Source of the DNA: a virus
Reading direction: 5' to 3' (one strand)
IMG/VR virus record: IMGVR_UViG_3300044492_000048
Location: 1-48,049 of that record
DNA: 48,049 nucleotides
Shown here: piece after piece, positions 6,384-14,768 of the stretch
Layout of the letters: each line of letters starts with the position of its first letter
How positions within the stretch are numbered: position 1 is the stretch's first letter
Made by a program: the position numbers and the translations under genes
The notes under the pieces: generated by a model
What the model was told of the DNA's origin: nothing
The model's input: the letters and a program-made list of their open reading frames with translations, nothing else
Databases searched by the model: none

Positions 6384-8504
6384 ATGTCTAAAAACGCTCA
6401 GAAAATCAGGGAGATAGACATCTCCCCGGATGAGGATGAGGACCGCGCGAGCTTCATGGACCGCTGCCTTCAGGAGACTGACGGCGACGAATTCTCCTGC
6501 TCGGTCGCCTGGGATGAGCGCAGCGCCAAGCAGATTGTGCGCAAGGTTCACGTCACCGAAGGCGCCGGCATGACGTTCGTTCTGTCGGATGCGACGCCTG
6601 ATCGGATGGGCGACATCATCGACGCCGGCGGATGGGATCTGAAAAACTTCAGCCGCAACCCTGTCGCGCTGTTCAATCACAACGCCAATTTCCCGATCGG
6701 CAAGTGGATCAATCTCCGCGTCGAGAAGGGCGAGCTTCGCGGTGAGCTGAAGTTGGCGCCGGCCGGCACTTCCGATCGCATCGATGAGATCCGGCGCCTG
6801 GTCGACGCCGATATTCTGCGCGCGGTCTCGGTGGGCTTCCTGCCCAGGAGATCCGAACCGATTTCAAAAAACGGAGACGGCTATCGTTTCCTCGAGACGG
6901 AGCTGATCGAGACCTCCCTGGTTTCGATCCCCGCGAACCCGAACGCATTGGCGATTGCAAAATCGCTGAACATCTCCCGCGACACCGTCGCACTGGTCTT
7001 TGCCGGGAAAGGCAACGAGAAAGACCAGCGCATCGAGCGTCGCGGTTTATCCGGCGGGCATGCCGATCTGAAAACCGAATCCAAGAGGAAAACCACCATG
7101 AGTGGCCCCCTAACTAAACGTATCGAAGCAACTCAACAGCGCATCGTTGAGCTGAAGGATAAGCTGAGCGCACATCTCGAGGCGGTCGATGATGAGAACG
7201 TCACCGAAGCCGATCTCGCGACAACTCAAGAGTTGAATTCGCGCATCAAGGCTCAGACCGATATGCTCAAGAGCCTGGAAGAGTCCGAGACTGGACTCGC
7301 CAAAACATCATCGGAAGATGGCACTGGCACCGTCGCCCGTTCGTCGTCGGTCGCGCGTTCTAGCGCACGTCCGTTCAATATGCCGGCAAAGAAGATCGAG
7401 CCGCTCGAGTTTCTGGTTCGTGCCGGTACGCTGAAGGTTCTGACCAAGCATCCGGATTTCGCGGGCCAGACGATCGATCAGATCCGCGAGAAGATCTACG
7501 GCACCGACGAGGCTACCAAGGTTGTCACCGATCTCACGGTGAAGGCCGCAACGGCGCCGGCGATGACTGGCGTTGCCGGCTGGGCCGCTGAGTTGGTTCA
7601 ACAGATCAATGCCGATCTGATGCCGTCTCTCCTGCCGTCGTCGGTTTATCCGTCGCTGTCCGCGATGGGCCTCAAGCTCAGCTTCGGGCGCAACGGCAAG
7701 ATCAACGTGCCGACCCGCGCGGCGACGCCGACGGTTGCCGGCTCGTTCGTCGGTGAAGGCGCTCCGATCCCGGTTCGTCAGGCCGCATTCACGTCGACCT
7801 CTATGGTCCCGAAGAAAATGGCCGTCATCACGACCTGGACCCGTGAGATGGATGAGCACAGCGTGCCCGCGATCGAAGGCTTGCTGCGCAATGCGATCCA
7901 GGAAGATACCCAGATCGCGATCGATACCATCTTGCTCGATGCCAACCCGCCGACGAACATTCGTCCGGCTGGTTTGCGCAACGGCGTTGTCGGTGAGACC
8001 CCGACCGCAGGCGGCGGCTTCAATGCCCTCGTCGGCGATCTCAAGAACCTGAGCGGCAAGATCCTGACGGCAACCAACGGCAACGTGCGCTCGATGGTTT
8101 TCATCATGAACCCGCAGCAGGCGCTGTCGATCGGCTTCATCCAGCCGCCGGTCCCTGGTGGTCTCTTCCCGTTCGCGACGGACATCAACAACAACCGTCT
8201 GATGGGCTATCCGGTCATCAAGTCGGGGACGGTGCCGCTCGGCACGGTGCTCTGCCTCGATGCAGCGGATTACGTCTCGATCACGGGTGACACCCCGCGC
8301 TTTGAGATCAGCGACCAGGCGACCCTGCACATGGAAGATACTTCGCCGCAGCACATCGGCACCGCCGGCACTCCTGGCGTTGTCGCAGCTCCTGCGGTCT
8401 CGATGTTCCAGACCGACAGCCTCGCGCTGCGTCTCATCTTGCCGATGAACTGGACGATGCGCCGCAGTGGCGTCGTTTCGTTCGTTGCGGGCGTTACTTG
8501 GTAA
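6384..8504 (+). CDS. Prohead protease fused to HK97-fold major capsid protein
   Basis: This 706-residue fusion has four parts. (1) An N-terminal segment with FMDRC … CSVAWDE (Cys28, Cys39, Trp43). (2) An HK97 prohead protease (S78) domain, about 55-215, with catalytic His99 in ALFNHN and Ser near 150 in RAVSVGF. (3) A coiled-coil scaffold/delta region from about 239 (KRIEATQQRIVELKDKL). (4) The HK97 capsid fold from about 330, including VPKKMAVITTWTREM and the FIMNPQQAL strand. Protease and capsid are often separate genes; here they share one frame. An internal ATG with a good ribosome site at 7098 could supply capsid without protease. AGAGG precedes the first ATG. Confidence 0.95.
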   Translation: MSKNAQKIREIDISPDEDEDRASFMDRCLQETDGDEFSCSVAWDERSAKQIVRKVHVTEGAGMTFVLSDATPDRMGDIIDAGGWDLKNFSRNPVALFNHNANFPIGKWINLRVEKGELRGELKLAPAGTSDRIDEIRRLVDADILRAVSVGFLPRRSEPISKNGDGYRFLETELIETSLVSIPANPNALAIAKSLNISRDTVALVFAGKGNEKDQRIERRGLSGGHADLKTESKRKTTMSGPLTKRIEATQQRIVELKDKLSAHLEAVDDENVTEADLATTQELNSRIKAQTDMLKSLEESETGLAKTSSEDGTGTVARSSSVARSSARPFNMPAKKIEPLEFLVRAGTLKVLTKHPDFAGQTIDQIREKIYGTDEATKVVTDLTVKAATAPAMTGVAGWAAELVQQINADLMPSLLPSSVYPSLSAMGLKLSFGRNGKINVPTRAATPTVAGSFVGEGAPIPVRQAAFTSTSMVPKKMAVITTWTREMDEHSVPAIEGLLRNAIQEDTQIAIDTILLDANPPTNIRPAGLRNGVVGETPTAGGGFNALVGDLKNLSGKILTATNGNVRSMVFIMNPQQALSIGFIQPPVPGGLFPFATDINNNRLMGYPVIKSGTVPLGTVLCLDAADYVSITGDTPRFEISDQATLHMEDTSPQHIGTAGTPGVVAAPAVSMFQTDSLALRLILPMNWTMRRSGVVSFVAGVTW
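7083..7100 (+). promoter_or_regulatory. Internal Shine-Dalgarno and ATG for a capsid-only product
   Basis: AAGAGGA at 7083-7089 lies 8 nt before an in-frame ATG at 7098-7100, exactly at the boundary between the protease domain and the scaffold/capsid part (residue 239). Initiation here would give a 468-residue delta-capsid polypeptide and allow the capsid to be made in excess over the protease. The site is seen; its use is inferred. Confidence 0.55.
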
Positions 8505-8539
8505 GCTACGCTACTGGACCAGACTGGTGAAAGATGGCA

Positions 8540-8570
8540 GGATGCTCTCCCCTCAACAAGGAGAGCGTCC
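8540..8570 (+). promoter_or_regulatory. Hairpin hiding the ribosome site of the homing endonuclease
   Basis: GGATGCTCTCC (8540-8550) pairs with GGAGAGCGTCC (8560-8570) over 11 bp with one G-T wobble and a 9-nt loop. The right arm and loop end contain AAGGAG (8558-8563), the Shine-Dalgarno for the ATG at 8571. The hairpin should repress translation of the endonuclease on the long late transcript, as is known for several T4 homing endonuclease genes. Confidence 0.65.
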
Positions 8571-9245
8571 ATGCCATCTGCAATATCGGTCGAGCCCGGT
8601 CAGCGTTTCGGAAGATTAACGGTTCTGGGTTTTGCTTCGCATATCGACGGTCGCCGTGCCGTCAAACTGAAATGCGACTGCGGCACGGTCTGCGTCAAGA
8701 AGCTGATAGTCCTGACAAAGAGCAACGCGACGCGGTCCTGTGGGTGTCTAAAAATCGAGGAGCTTGTTGCTCGCTCGCGAACGCACGGAATGTCCAAAAC
8801 GCCGACCTATGGCGTCTGGACTGACATGCGGAAGCGCTGCGAGAACCCAGCGTCGAAGTCATATCCTGACTACGGCGAGCGGGGCATCAAGGTCTGCAAG
8901 CGCTGGCTCAAGTTTGAAAACTTTCTTTCTGACATGGGCAAGCGTCCAAGTCCGAGGCATGAGATTACTCGCAAAGATAACGACGGTGGCTATGAACCGT
9001 CCAACTGTCGTTGGAGCGCCAGTGCCAGACAGCAAAACATCAACCGGCGTGGAATGGGCACAGCTAGCCAGTTTCGCGGCGTCGATCTGAATCGAGGAAG
9101 GTGGCGAGCCCGTTTCAATGTCAGGAACAAGGGGGCTCGCCATCTAGGTTTATTTGACACCGAGGAGGACGCCGCCCGTGCTTATGATGCGGTCGCGCGT
9201 TTACATCGGGGGTTCATCCTGAACTTCCCAGACAAGGAGACTTGA
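8571..9245 (+). CDS. HNH homing endonuclease with C-terminal AP2 DNA-binding domain
   Basis: This 224-residue protein starts with EPGQRFGRLTVLGFASH and has paired cysteines (CDCG, CGCL). It continues with YGVWTDMRKRCENP and YPDYGERGIKVCKRW, then the HNH-like core ITRKDNDGGYEPSNCRWS (about 133-150). The C-terminus (about 165-224) is an AP2-type domain: QFRGVDLNRGRWRARF … HLGLFDTEEDAARAYD. This composition is typical of free-standing phage homing endonucleases. It is wedged between the capsid gene and the next head-operon gene with only 66 nt upstream. The ribosome site of the following gene (AAGGAG, 9233-9238) lies inside its 3' end. It is probably a selfish insertion that has settled into the late operon. 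Confidence 0.92.
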   Translation: MPSAISVEPGQRFGRLTVLGFASHIDGRRAVKLKCDCGTVCVKKLIVLTKSNATRSCGCLKIEELVARSRTHGMSKTPTYGVWTDMRKRCENPASKSYPDYGERGIKVCKRWLKFENFLSDMGKRPSPRHEITRKDNDGGYEPSNCRWSASARQQNINRRGMGTASQFRGVDLNRGRWRARFNVRNKGARHLGLFDTEEDAARAYDAVARLHRGFILNFPDKET

Positions 9246-9246
9246 A

Positions 9247-9555
9247 ATGGCAGACCCGAAAGACCAGCCCCGGCATGGTCATGATACTCACGGCAAGGAC
9301 GATCCTGCGCGCACACGGCCCTTTACGTTTAACGAGCCGCGCCCGCAGGCTGAGATCGTAGCGGAAGCTTACGATCACGAAGATCCTACGCCGACGCAGG
9401 AAGAGAACGACAAGGCCAAGCTCGATGCGATTCACATCCCGGATGGCGCCGGCGATCCGCAGTCGGCCGAGGCCAAGCGCAAGAAAGAGCTCGAGGCCAA
9501 CAAGCAACCTGGCCAGGGCTATCAGACCCGTGCAGCAACGCCGAAAGCGGAATAG
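9247..9555 (+). CDS. Hypothetical charged head-region protein
   Basis: This 102-residue, highly charged, low-complexity protein (HGHDTHGKDDP, EENDKAKLDA, EAKRKKELEANKQ) has no hydrophobic core, so it is probably disordered or helical when bound. It lies between capsid and portal, a position where scaffold-like or minor head proteins occur. The start is supported by AAGGAG 7 nt upstream. No family is recognised. Confidence 0.65.
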   Translation: MADPKDQPRHGHDTHGKDDPARTRPFTFNEPRPQAEIVAEAYDHEDPTPTQEENDKAKLDAIHIPDGAGDPQSAEAKRKKELEANKQPGQGYQTRAATPKAE

Positions 9556-9558
9556 TTC

Positions 9559-11004
9559 GTGGCCAATATCCTCTCGAGGATAGCTTCAGCCCTCGTCAGT
9601 AAAACTGGCGAGGGTGAAGTTCGTCCAGGTCCGTACGAGTTGCCAGTCACAGGCGGCTGGCTACCGGCCGGTTCACCGTGGAATTTCTGGCAGTCCGGCA
9701 TCGATCCGTCGGGCGGCTTCGAAAGCTCCGCAGTCGTTGAAGCGTGCCTGTCGGCTTACAGCCAGACGGTCGCGATGTGCCCAGGGGATCACTGGAAGAG
9801 CAACAGCAAGGACGGCCGCGATCGCGTCAAGACTAGTGCGCTCTCGCGCATCCTGCGTTACCCGAACGCCTATCAGTCGCCGTCGGACTTCATGCTGAAC
9901 CTGACGCGGTCCCTCTACTCCGACGGCAATGCTTACGCGCTGGCGCTGCGCAACGATCGATATGAGATCGATGAGCTGCATCTGATGGACCCGAACCAGT
10001 CCTACCCGCAGATCGCGGCGACGGGTGATGTGTTCTATGCGCTCGGTGGCAACAGCGTTATCGACAAGCAAGTGAAAGAGCAGTTGATCGTGCCGCAGCG
10101 CGACGTGCTGCACGTCCGTCTGCACTCTACGCGACGGCGTTATCCGTTTCCGCTTGTTGGTGACACGCCGCTCGGCTCTGCGATGCAGGACATCATGCTC
10201 TCGAGCGCGATCACGCAACAGCAAATCCAATTTTATATGAACCAGGCGCGGCCGTCGGCCGTGCTGACGACCGATCTGATCCTCGATAAGGACCAGGTGC
10301 AGTTCATCCGCGATCGTTGGGATGAGCAATCGAAAGGCTTGAAGCAGGGCGGCACCCCAATCCTGACCGGCGGTCTCAAGCCCTACATGCTGGGGGCGCC
10401 GTCGAAAGACAGTGAGCTCGCCAACATGATGAAGGTGCCGGAAGAGCACATCGCGCTGGCGTTCCGGATTCCGATGGCGGTGCTCGGCATCGGCGGCGCC
10501 ACTGCCGGCTCGACCGAGGCACTGATGATGCAGTGGGTCTCGAGCGGTCTTGGCTTTGCGCTCAATCACATCGAGGACGCTTACGGCTTGCTTTTCAATC
10601 TGAAGGGCCAGCCGGATGAGTACCTCGAATTCGATACCAAGGCGCTGCTCAGATCCGCGTTCAAGGAAAGGATCGCCGGTTTGGCGCAGGCAGTCCAAGG
10701 CGGCATTTTTTCGCCGAATGAAGCTCGCGCCGAGGAGAGCCTCGACAGCGTCGAATTCGGCGACGAGCCGCGCGTTCAGCAGCAAGTCGTGCCATTGTCG
10801 GCAGCCGCAGCCATTCCGGCGGCGCCGGCGTCACCAGGCCCAGGCGGTGGCGGCCCGCCGCCGGCGGCCAGCATCGAGGTGAAACCCTCAGGCACGGTGG
10901 AGACGCCGCCGAAACCAACGGCAAAGGAATTCGAAGATGTCGTTGCCAGCCATGTCAGAGCGATCAATTTCAACGCCGATGCACATGACCGAAGCTACAC
11001 TTGA
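9559..11004 (+). CDS. Portal protein (HK97 family)
   Basis: This 481-residue protein is the dodecameric DNA gate at the head vertex. The start is a GTG three nt after the previous stop. Recognisable HK97-portal features are PGDHWKSNSKDGRDR near 75, PSDFMLNLTRSLYSDGNAYAL about 107-127, DVLHVRLHS about 175-185, FRIPMAVLGI about 302-311 and STEALMMQWVS about 318-328. A long Pro/Ala/Gly-rich disordered C-terminal extension follows (about 410-470). Length and order fit the family. Its 3' end overlaps the next gene by 68 nt. Confidence 0.95.
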   Translation: MANILSRIASALVSKTGEGEVRPGPYELPVTGGWLPAGSPWNFWQSGIDPSGGFESSAVVEACLSAYSQTVAMCPGDHWKSNSKDGRDRVKTSALSRILRYPNAYQSPSDFMLNLTRSLYSDGNAYALALRNDRYEIDELHLMDPNQSYPQIAATGDVFYALGGNSVIDKQVKEQLIVPQRDVLHVRLHSTRRRYPFPLVGDTPLGSAMQDIMLSSAITQQQIQFYMNQARPSAVLTTDLILDKDQVQFIRDRWDEQSKGLKQGGTPILTGGLKPYMLGAPSKDSELANMMKVPEEHIALAFRIPMAVLGIGGATAGSTEALMMQWVSSGLGFALNHIEDAYGLLFNLKGQPDEYLEFDTKALLRSAFKERIAGLAQAVQGGIFSPNEARAEESLDSVEFGDEPRVQQQVVPLSAAAAIPAAPASPGPGGGGPPPAASIEVKPSGTVETPPKPTAKEFEDVVASHVRAINFNADAHDRSYT

Positions 11005-12046
11005 GGCGTTGCACGTCGCGCTAGGCCAGGTCGTCGCTCAGCAGCGCAAGAACTGGGACCGCGAGCGCGAAGTCTATGAGGCGAATTGTCGGGCCACGAT
11101 CGCGGAGCTCAAGAGCGTTGTGGTTGACCTCCAGGCGAAGGTCGATCGGGCGCTGATGGCGGTCAAGAATGGCGATCGGGGTTTGCCTGGTCTCCAGGGG
11201 CCGCAAGGCGAGCAAGGCGAGCGTGGATTGCAGGGGCCTGCGGGCCCCGCCGGCGAGCGTGGCGAGCGAGGGCAGGATGGGAGCCCCGGTCTCATTGGGC
11301 CGCCTGGCGAACGCGGGCTGCAAGGCCTCGAGGGCAGAATGGGCGAACGAGGCCCCCAAGGTGACCGAGGGGACATCGGCCAATCGATCAAGGGCGATCG
11401 CGGCGAGAAGGGCGAGAAAGGCGAGAGGGGCCTTCCTGGCGAGATCGGCAAGATGGGCTTGCGGGGCGAGCCAGGGTTACCTGGCGCACGCGGGGAAGCC
11501 GGCGCTCCCGGTGAGCGAGGCGAGCGTGGCCCGATGGGCATGCTGCCCGTCGTCAAGGTCTGGGAGACCGGCGTTCATTATGCGGGCGAGGTGGTGACAC
11601 GCGCCGGCGGGACGTACCAGGCGGCCAAGGATACGGCCGACGAGCCTGGCAGCTCGAGAGACTGGGTTTGCCTGGCGCGCGCCGGCGCCGACGGACGTTC
11701 GCCGATTGTGCGCGGTCTGTTCAAGGAAAATGAAACCTACGTTAATCTCGATATGGTGGCGCTCGGTGGCGGCACCTTCATCGCCAAGAAGGACAACCCC
11801 GGCCCATGTCCTGGGCCAGGTTGGCAGCTCCTGGTCAGCCAGGGCAAGGCCGGCCCGAAGGGCGAGCGCGGCCAGGCCGGCGAGCGCGGTGAGCGCGGAC
11901 TTCCAGGTGTATCAGCAGCGACGATTGTCGACTGGGAAATCGATCGCGAGACCTTCACGGCGGTGCCGATCATGTCGGATGGCCGCGAAGGCAAGGCGTT
12001 GCCGTTGCGGCCGTTGTTCGAACAGTTTCAGCTTGAGGCCCGCTGA
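10937..12046 (+). CDS. Collagen-like protein with a carbohydrate-binding-like insert
   Basis: This protein has 369 residues. A coiled-coil N-terminus (about 15-75) leads into Gly-X-Y repeats ([19 protein letters not shown]…, about 78-200). Next comes a small domain VKVWETGVHYAGEVVTRAGG (about 202-240) resembling the chitin/carbohydrate-binding modules found in phage fibres. A second such segment (FKENETYVNLDMVALGGG) and a second Gly-X-Y run (about 302-325) follow. Lying between portal and connector genes, it is likelier a head fibre or neck whisker than a distal tail fibre. AAGGA precedes the ATG at 10937; in-frame ATGs at 10979 and 10985 are alternatives. Its stop overlaps the next start. 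Confidence 0.85.
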   Translation: MSLPAMSERSISTPMHMTEATLEALHVALGQVVAQQRKNWDREREVYEANCRATIAELKSVVVDLQAKVDRALMAVKNGDRGLPGLQGPQGEQGERGLQGPAGPAGERGERGQDGSPGLIGPPGERGLQGLEGRMGERGPQGDRGDIGQSIKGDRGEKGEKGERGLPGEIGKMGLRGEPGLPGARGEAGAPGERGERGPMGMLPVVKVWETGVHYAGEVVTRAGGTYQAAKDTADEPGSSRDWVCLARAGADGRSPIVRGLFKENETYVNLDMVALGGGTFIAKKDNPGPCPGPGWQLLVSQGKAGPKGERGQAGERGERGLPGVSAATIVDWEIDRETFTAVPIMSDGREGKALPLRPLFEQFQLEAR

Positions 12047-12681
12047 TGGCTGATGTCACGCAAATCATACTGGAGCCGGCGGAAAGCCACGCTCTGATCA
12101 CGCTGGACCAGTTCAAGATTGCCACTGGCATGCCTGCCGGCCCCAGCTCGACCGACGAACAGATGCAGTGGTTGATCGATACCCAGTCGCACGTCGTTGC
12201 GCGGCTGTGCAATCGCATCTTCGCCAGAGAAACCTTGATTGAGAGGTGGCGTGATCTCGGCGACAACGTTCGTCGTCTGTACTTGACGCACTGGCCGGTC
12301 AAGCAATCCGATATCGTGCGCGTCTCGACTAACGGCGCCGATCGGCTCAATGATTGGGAGCTGGATGAGAGGGAAGGCAAGCTTTCGGTTTTCACTAACC
12401 GCGCCGAACCCATCGAAGTCGAATACACGGGCGGTTATTTGCTGCCAGACGAAGCCCCATTGCCGTTGCAACAGGCGGTGGCGTTGCTGGTGAATACGTC
12501 GAAGAGTGAGCAGGCGGCGGCAGCTCTGACCGGCGTCCGCATGATCAGCCACAAAGAAAGCCGCGTGATGTTTCACTCGCCAAGCAGCGGCGGCAGTAGC
12601 AGCTCCAGCGGCCCGTCGACATCGCAGACCCAGAGCACCGTGCAGGCGTTACTGGGCCACTACATCAAGCACTGGATCTGA
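12046..12681 (+). CDS. Head-tail connector protein (HK97 gp6-like)
   Basis: This 211-residue protein shows the gp6-like adaptor layout. It has an N-terminal helix with LITLDQFKIATGM, an acidic/helical middle (WLIDTQSHVVARLCNRIFARE), a beta-hairpin (LYLTHWPV … VEYTGGYLLP) and C-terminal helices, here followed by a Ser/Gly-rich tail. The TGG-Y-LP segment after a strand is characteristic of this adaptor family. It would sit below the portal and close the head. The ATG overlaps the previous TGA by one base. Confidence 0.85.
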   Translation: MADVTQIILEPAESHALITLDQFKIATGMPAGPSSTDEQMQWLIDTQSHVVARLCNRIFARETLIERWRDLGDNVRRLYLTHWPVKQSDIVRVSTNGADRLNDWELDEREGKLSVFTNRAEPIEVEYTGGYLLPDEAPLPLQQAVALLVNTSKSEQAAAALTGVRMISHKESRVMFHSPSSGGSSSSSGPSTSQTQSTVQALLGHYIKHWI

Positions 12682-12684
12682 GCC

Positions 12685-13038
12685 ATGCCATTCGAGGTCA
12701 AGGTCGATTCCGAAAATCTGCTGAAGCAATTCGAGGACATGCAGAAGCGTGTCTCGGAGCTCGATCAAAAATTGCCGCAAGTTTTTCTCGACTGGCAGAC
12801 TGAGGACATGCATCGGCAATTTCCCAAGGTCGATGAGCAGAGCGGCCTGTCGGTGACGACGCTGGTGTATCCGCGATCGCGCAAGAGCCGGCCGTATATA
12901 CCTGGACGGAAAGGCCCCAGGCGGAATGCGCCGAGGCGCGTTGCCGGCGGCAAGCGGCCGATCCTGCGGCCTGAGCTGGTCGAGCAGTTGTTCGATCGAA
13001 TGAAAGAGATGTGCCGCGAGGCGATCGAATGGCACTAG
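12685..13038 (+). CDS. Probable neck / head-closure protein
   Basis: This 117-residue basic protein starts MPFEVKVDSENLLKQFEDMQKRV and has a positively charged middle (RSRKSRPYIPGRKGPRRNAP). Position between adaptor and tail terminator suggests a head-closure or tail-completion role (gp10-like), but similarity is too weak to name a family. Its end overlaps the next gene by 10 nt. Confidence 0.65.
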   Translation: MPFEVKVDSENLLKQFEDMQKRVSELDQKLPQVFLDWQTEDMHRQFPKVDEQSGLSVTTLVYPRSRKSRPYIPGRKGPRRNAPRRVAGGKRPILRPELVEQLFDRMKEMCREAIEWH

Positions 13039-13403
13039 ATTTCTCGACGCTAGTTTATCTGCCAAACTACGACACCTTCGCGCGGCCGATCACGATCACG
13101 CCGTTGGCGTCGCAGCCTGGCGCACCGGCTTATGGTGCTCGCGGGATCTTTGGCACCAGGGCGCTTGATGTCGGGGCAATGGATGGGTCGATTATTTCGG
13201 ACCAGCAAACCATCATGGATATCCGCGAAGCTGAGTTTACGGTTCTGCCAGAACAGCTCGATCGGATCTTCATCGAGGCTGATCCTGCCGCCGGCGCCAC
13301 TGGGGATGAGCTCGGCGAGTATGAGATAATCGATACTCAGACCAACGGTGGCGGCGAGACGACGCTTGTGATCCGCAAGGTCAGAACGGCGCAGCCATCA
13401 TGA
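13029..13403 (+). CDS. Head-tail joining protein, probable
   Basis: This 124-residue, strand-rich protein begins MALDFSTLVYLPNYDTFARP. I choose the ATG at 13029 (GAGG at 7-nt spacing) over the upstream GTG at 13011. Segments such as FGTRALDVGAMDGSIISDQ and LPEQLDRIFI resemble the small beta-barrel head-closure/stopper proteins of siphoviruses and myoviruses. It overlaps the terminator gene by an ATGA. Confidence 0.7.
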   Translation: MALDFSTLVYLPNYDTFARPITITPLASQPGAPAYGARGIFGTRALDVGAMDGSIISDQQTIMDIREAEFTVLPEQLDRIFIEADPAAGATGDELGEYEIIDTQTNGGGETTLVIRKVRTAQPS

Positions 13404-14077
13404 ACGCTGTCGACACGGCGACCTTTAGCTACAGCCTTGTGATCCGAGACATGCTGCTTGAGAAGCTGAAGGCTGCACCGTTCTTCCAGAGCTTTACGTT
13501 TCGCAAGACCAGGCAATTGCCGGTGCAAGCAAATCAGCTTCCGTCATTGGGCGTCTACATCATCGGCGAGGACATGGAATCGGATGGCGATCCGAACCAT
13601 GGCGACATTGAATTCATCAATCATCTCAAGATCGGGTTCTCGGCAGCGGTCGTGAACAACGACCCCGAAGCTTGCGAACAGAAAATCAACGAGGCGTACT
13701 GGGTAATCTGCAACACGTTGTGGCGTGACCAGTACCTCATGAACATGATCGACACCCGCGCCTATCCTGGCGCGATCGGCAATCCTGACAACACCAGGAT
13801 CGAAGGGATCGAGCGGGGCTCGTACCGCCATAACTTCAGCTCGATAGGAGAGACGCCGATCGGCGAGTTGCGGTACGAAGCGACGCTGAAGTATCGAACC
13901 GATTTCACGCCGATCATCACCGATGATTTCCTTGTGCTGCATGAGGAGGTCGTACCGCTGACGACAGACGGAGAAATTCCGAATGAGGAAGAAGTGCAGC
14001 GCGTCTACGTCGAATACGACATCAACCAGAATGCAGTTGAACCCCACTCAACGGAGAAGGAAGCCGACCATGGCTGA
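13400..14077 (+). CDS. Tail terminator-like protein
   Basis: This 225-residue protein contains FQSFTFRKTRQLPVQANQLP, then a strand LGVYIIGEDM, a repeated strand pattern and RYEATLKYRTDFTPII. Together with its position just before the sheath gene this matches tail-terminator/minor tail proteins that cap the tail tube below the head. The C-terminus is acidic (VEPHSTEKEADHG). Its start overlaps the previous stop (ATGA), and its end overlaps the next gene by 8 nt. Confidence 0.7.
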   Translation: MNAVDTATFSYSLVIRDMLLEKLKAAPFFQSFTFRKTRQLPVQANQLPSLGVYIIGEDMESDGDPNHGDIEFINHLKIGFSAAVVNNDPEACEQKINEAYWVICNTLWRDQYLMNMIDTRAYPGAIGNPDNTRIEGIERGSYRHNFSSIGETPIGELRYEATLKYRTDFTPIITDDFLVLHEEVVPLTTDGEIPNEEEVQRVYVEYDINQNAVEPHSTEKEADHG

Positions 14078-14726
14078 AGTAAAGATTGGTACGCAGAACC
14101 CCGGAAACGTGAAGGTTAGCGAGACGAGGGTCACCCCTCAGACCGGCGAATATCAGACGGCCCCAGGCGGCCTGATGCGGCAGGACACTCAGCAGAGCCG
14201 GTTCACTTCCGGCGCTTCGGCCAGGGAAGGGGAGAACCCGCGCAAGGCAATTCGCGAAGCGCGGCTCGCAAAGCTGAAGGTGATTGACGGCCCGCCCAAG
14301 ACCATCAAGGTTTTCGCGGCAAGCGAAAGGCTGCGCTCCAGCTTGAGGCACGCGACGGGTGCAGGCTTCGCCAGCAAGCTTGATCAGGCAGTCGAGTGGC
14401 CGAATGACAGCTTCACGCATCGTCGTCTGAAGGATGGTTCGATCAGCCTCGAGCGATCCTCTGGTGGCGCAGATGATAGCGAACCCGATGAGACTACAAA
14501 TGCGCGCGAGCAGGCAGCGGTGAGCAAGCCGAAGAAGGCTGATGTCGACAAGGCTAGACTTACGCAGAGGCAGACGCAGGGGCAGCGGCCGGCGGCGCAG
14601 TCGCAACAGCCGCCCCGCCCGCCTGCGCAGCCGCCGCAGCAACAGCCGCCTGCGCAACAGCCGCCTTCGCAACAGCCGCCGCAGCCGCAGCCGCAGCCGC
14701 CGTCCACTCCACCGAACGCAGCTTAA
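14070..14726 (+). CDS. Hypothetical protein with Pro/Gln repeat tail
   Basis: This protein has 218 residues. The ATG at 14070 is preceded by GGAGAAGGA; the longer open frame to 13983 lies inside the terminator gene. The N-terminal two thirds are basic and mixed (RKAIREARLAKLKVIDG). The last about 45 residues are an imperfect repeat of PPQQ, QQPPAQ and QPQPQPP, encoded by CAGCCGCC-type triplets that are prone to slippage. It lies directly before the sheath gene. A Mu-like neck or tail accessory role is possible; no family is recognised. Confidence 0.7.
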   Translation: MAEVKIGTQNPGNVKVSETRVTPQTGEYQTAPGGLMRQDTQQSRFTSGASAREGENPRKAIREARLAKLKVIDGPPKTIKVFAASERLRSSLRHATGAGFASKLDQAVEWPNDSFTHRRLKDGSISLERSSGGADDSEPDETTNAREQAAVSKPKKADVDKARLTQRQTQGQRPAAQSQQPPRPPAQPPQQQPPAQQPPSQQPPQPQPQPPSTPPNAA

Positions 14727-14768
14727 AATTTTCCTGGAAACCTCGTCCCTTAAAAAGGAGACACGACT

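Noticed and set aside
9673-10785. 370-codon antisense frame opposite the portal gene
   Set aside because: Same reason: high-GC shadow of a well-supported gene. Its composition is basic and it lacks a ribosome site.
13983-14069. Upstream extension of the Pro/Gln-tail gene
   Set aside because: It lies inside the tail terminator gene in another frame; a clear ribosome site precedes the ATG at 14070.
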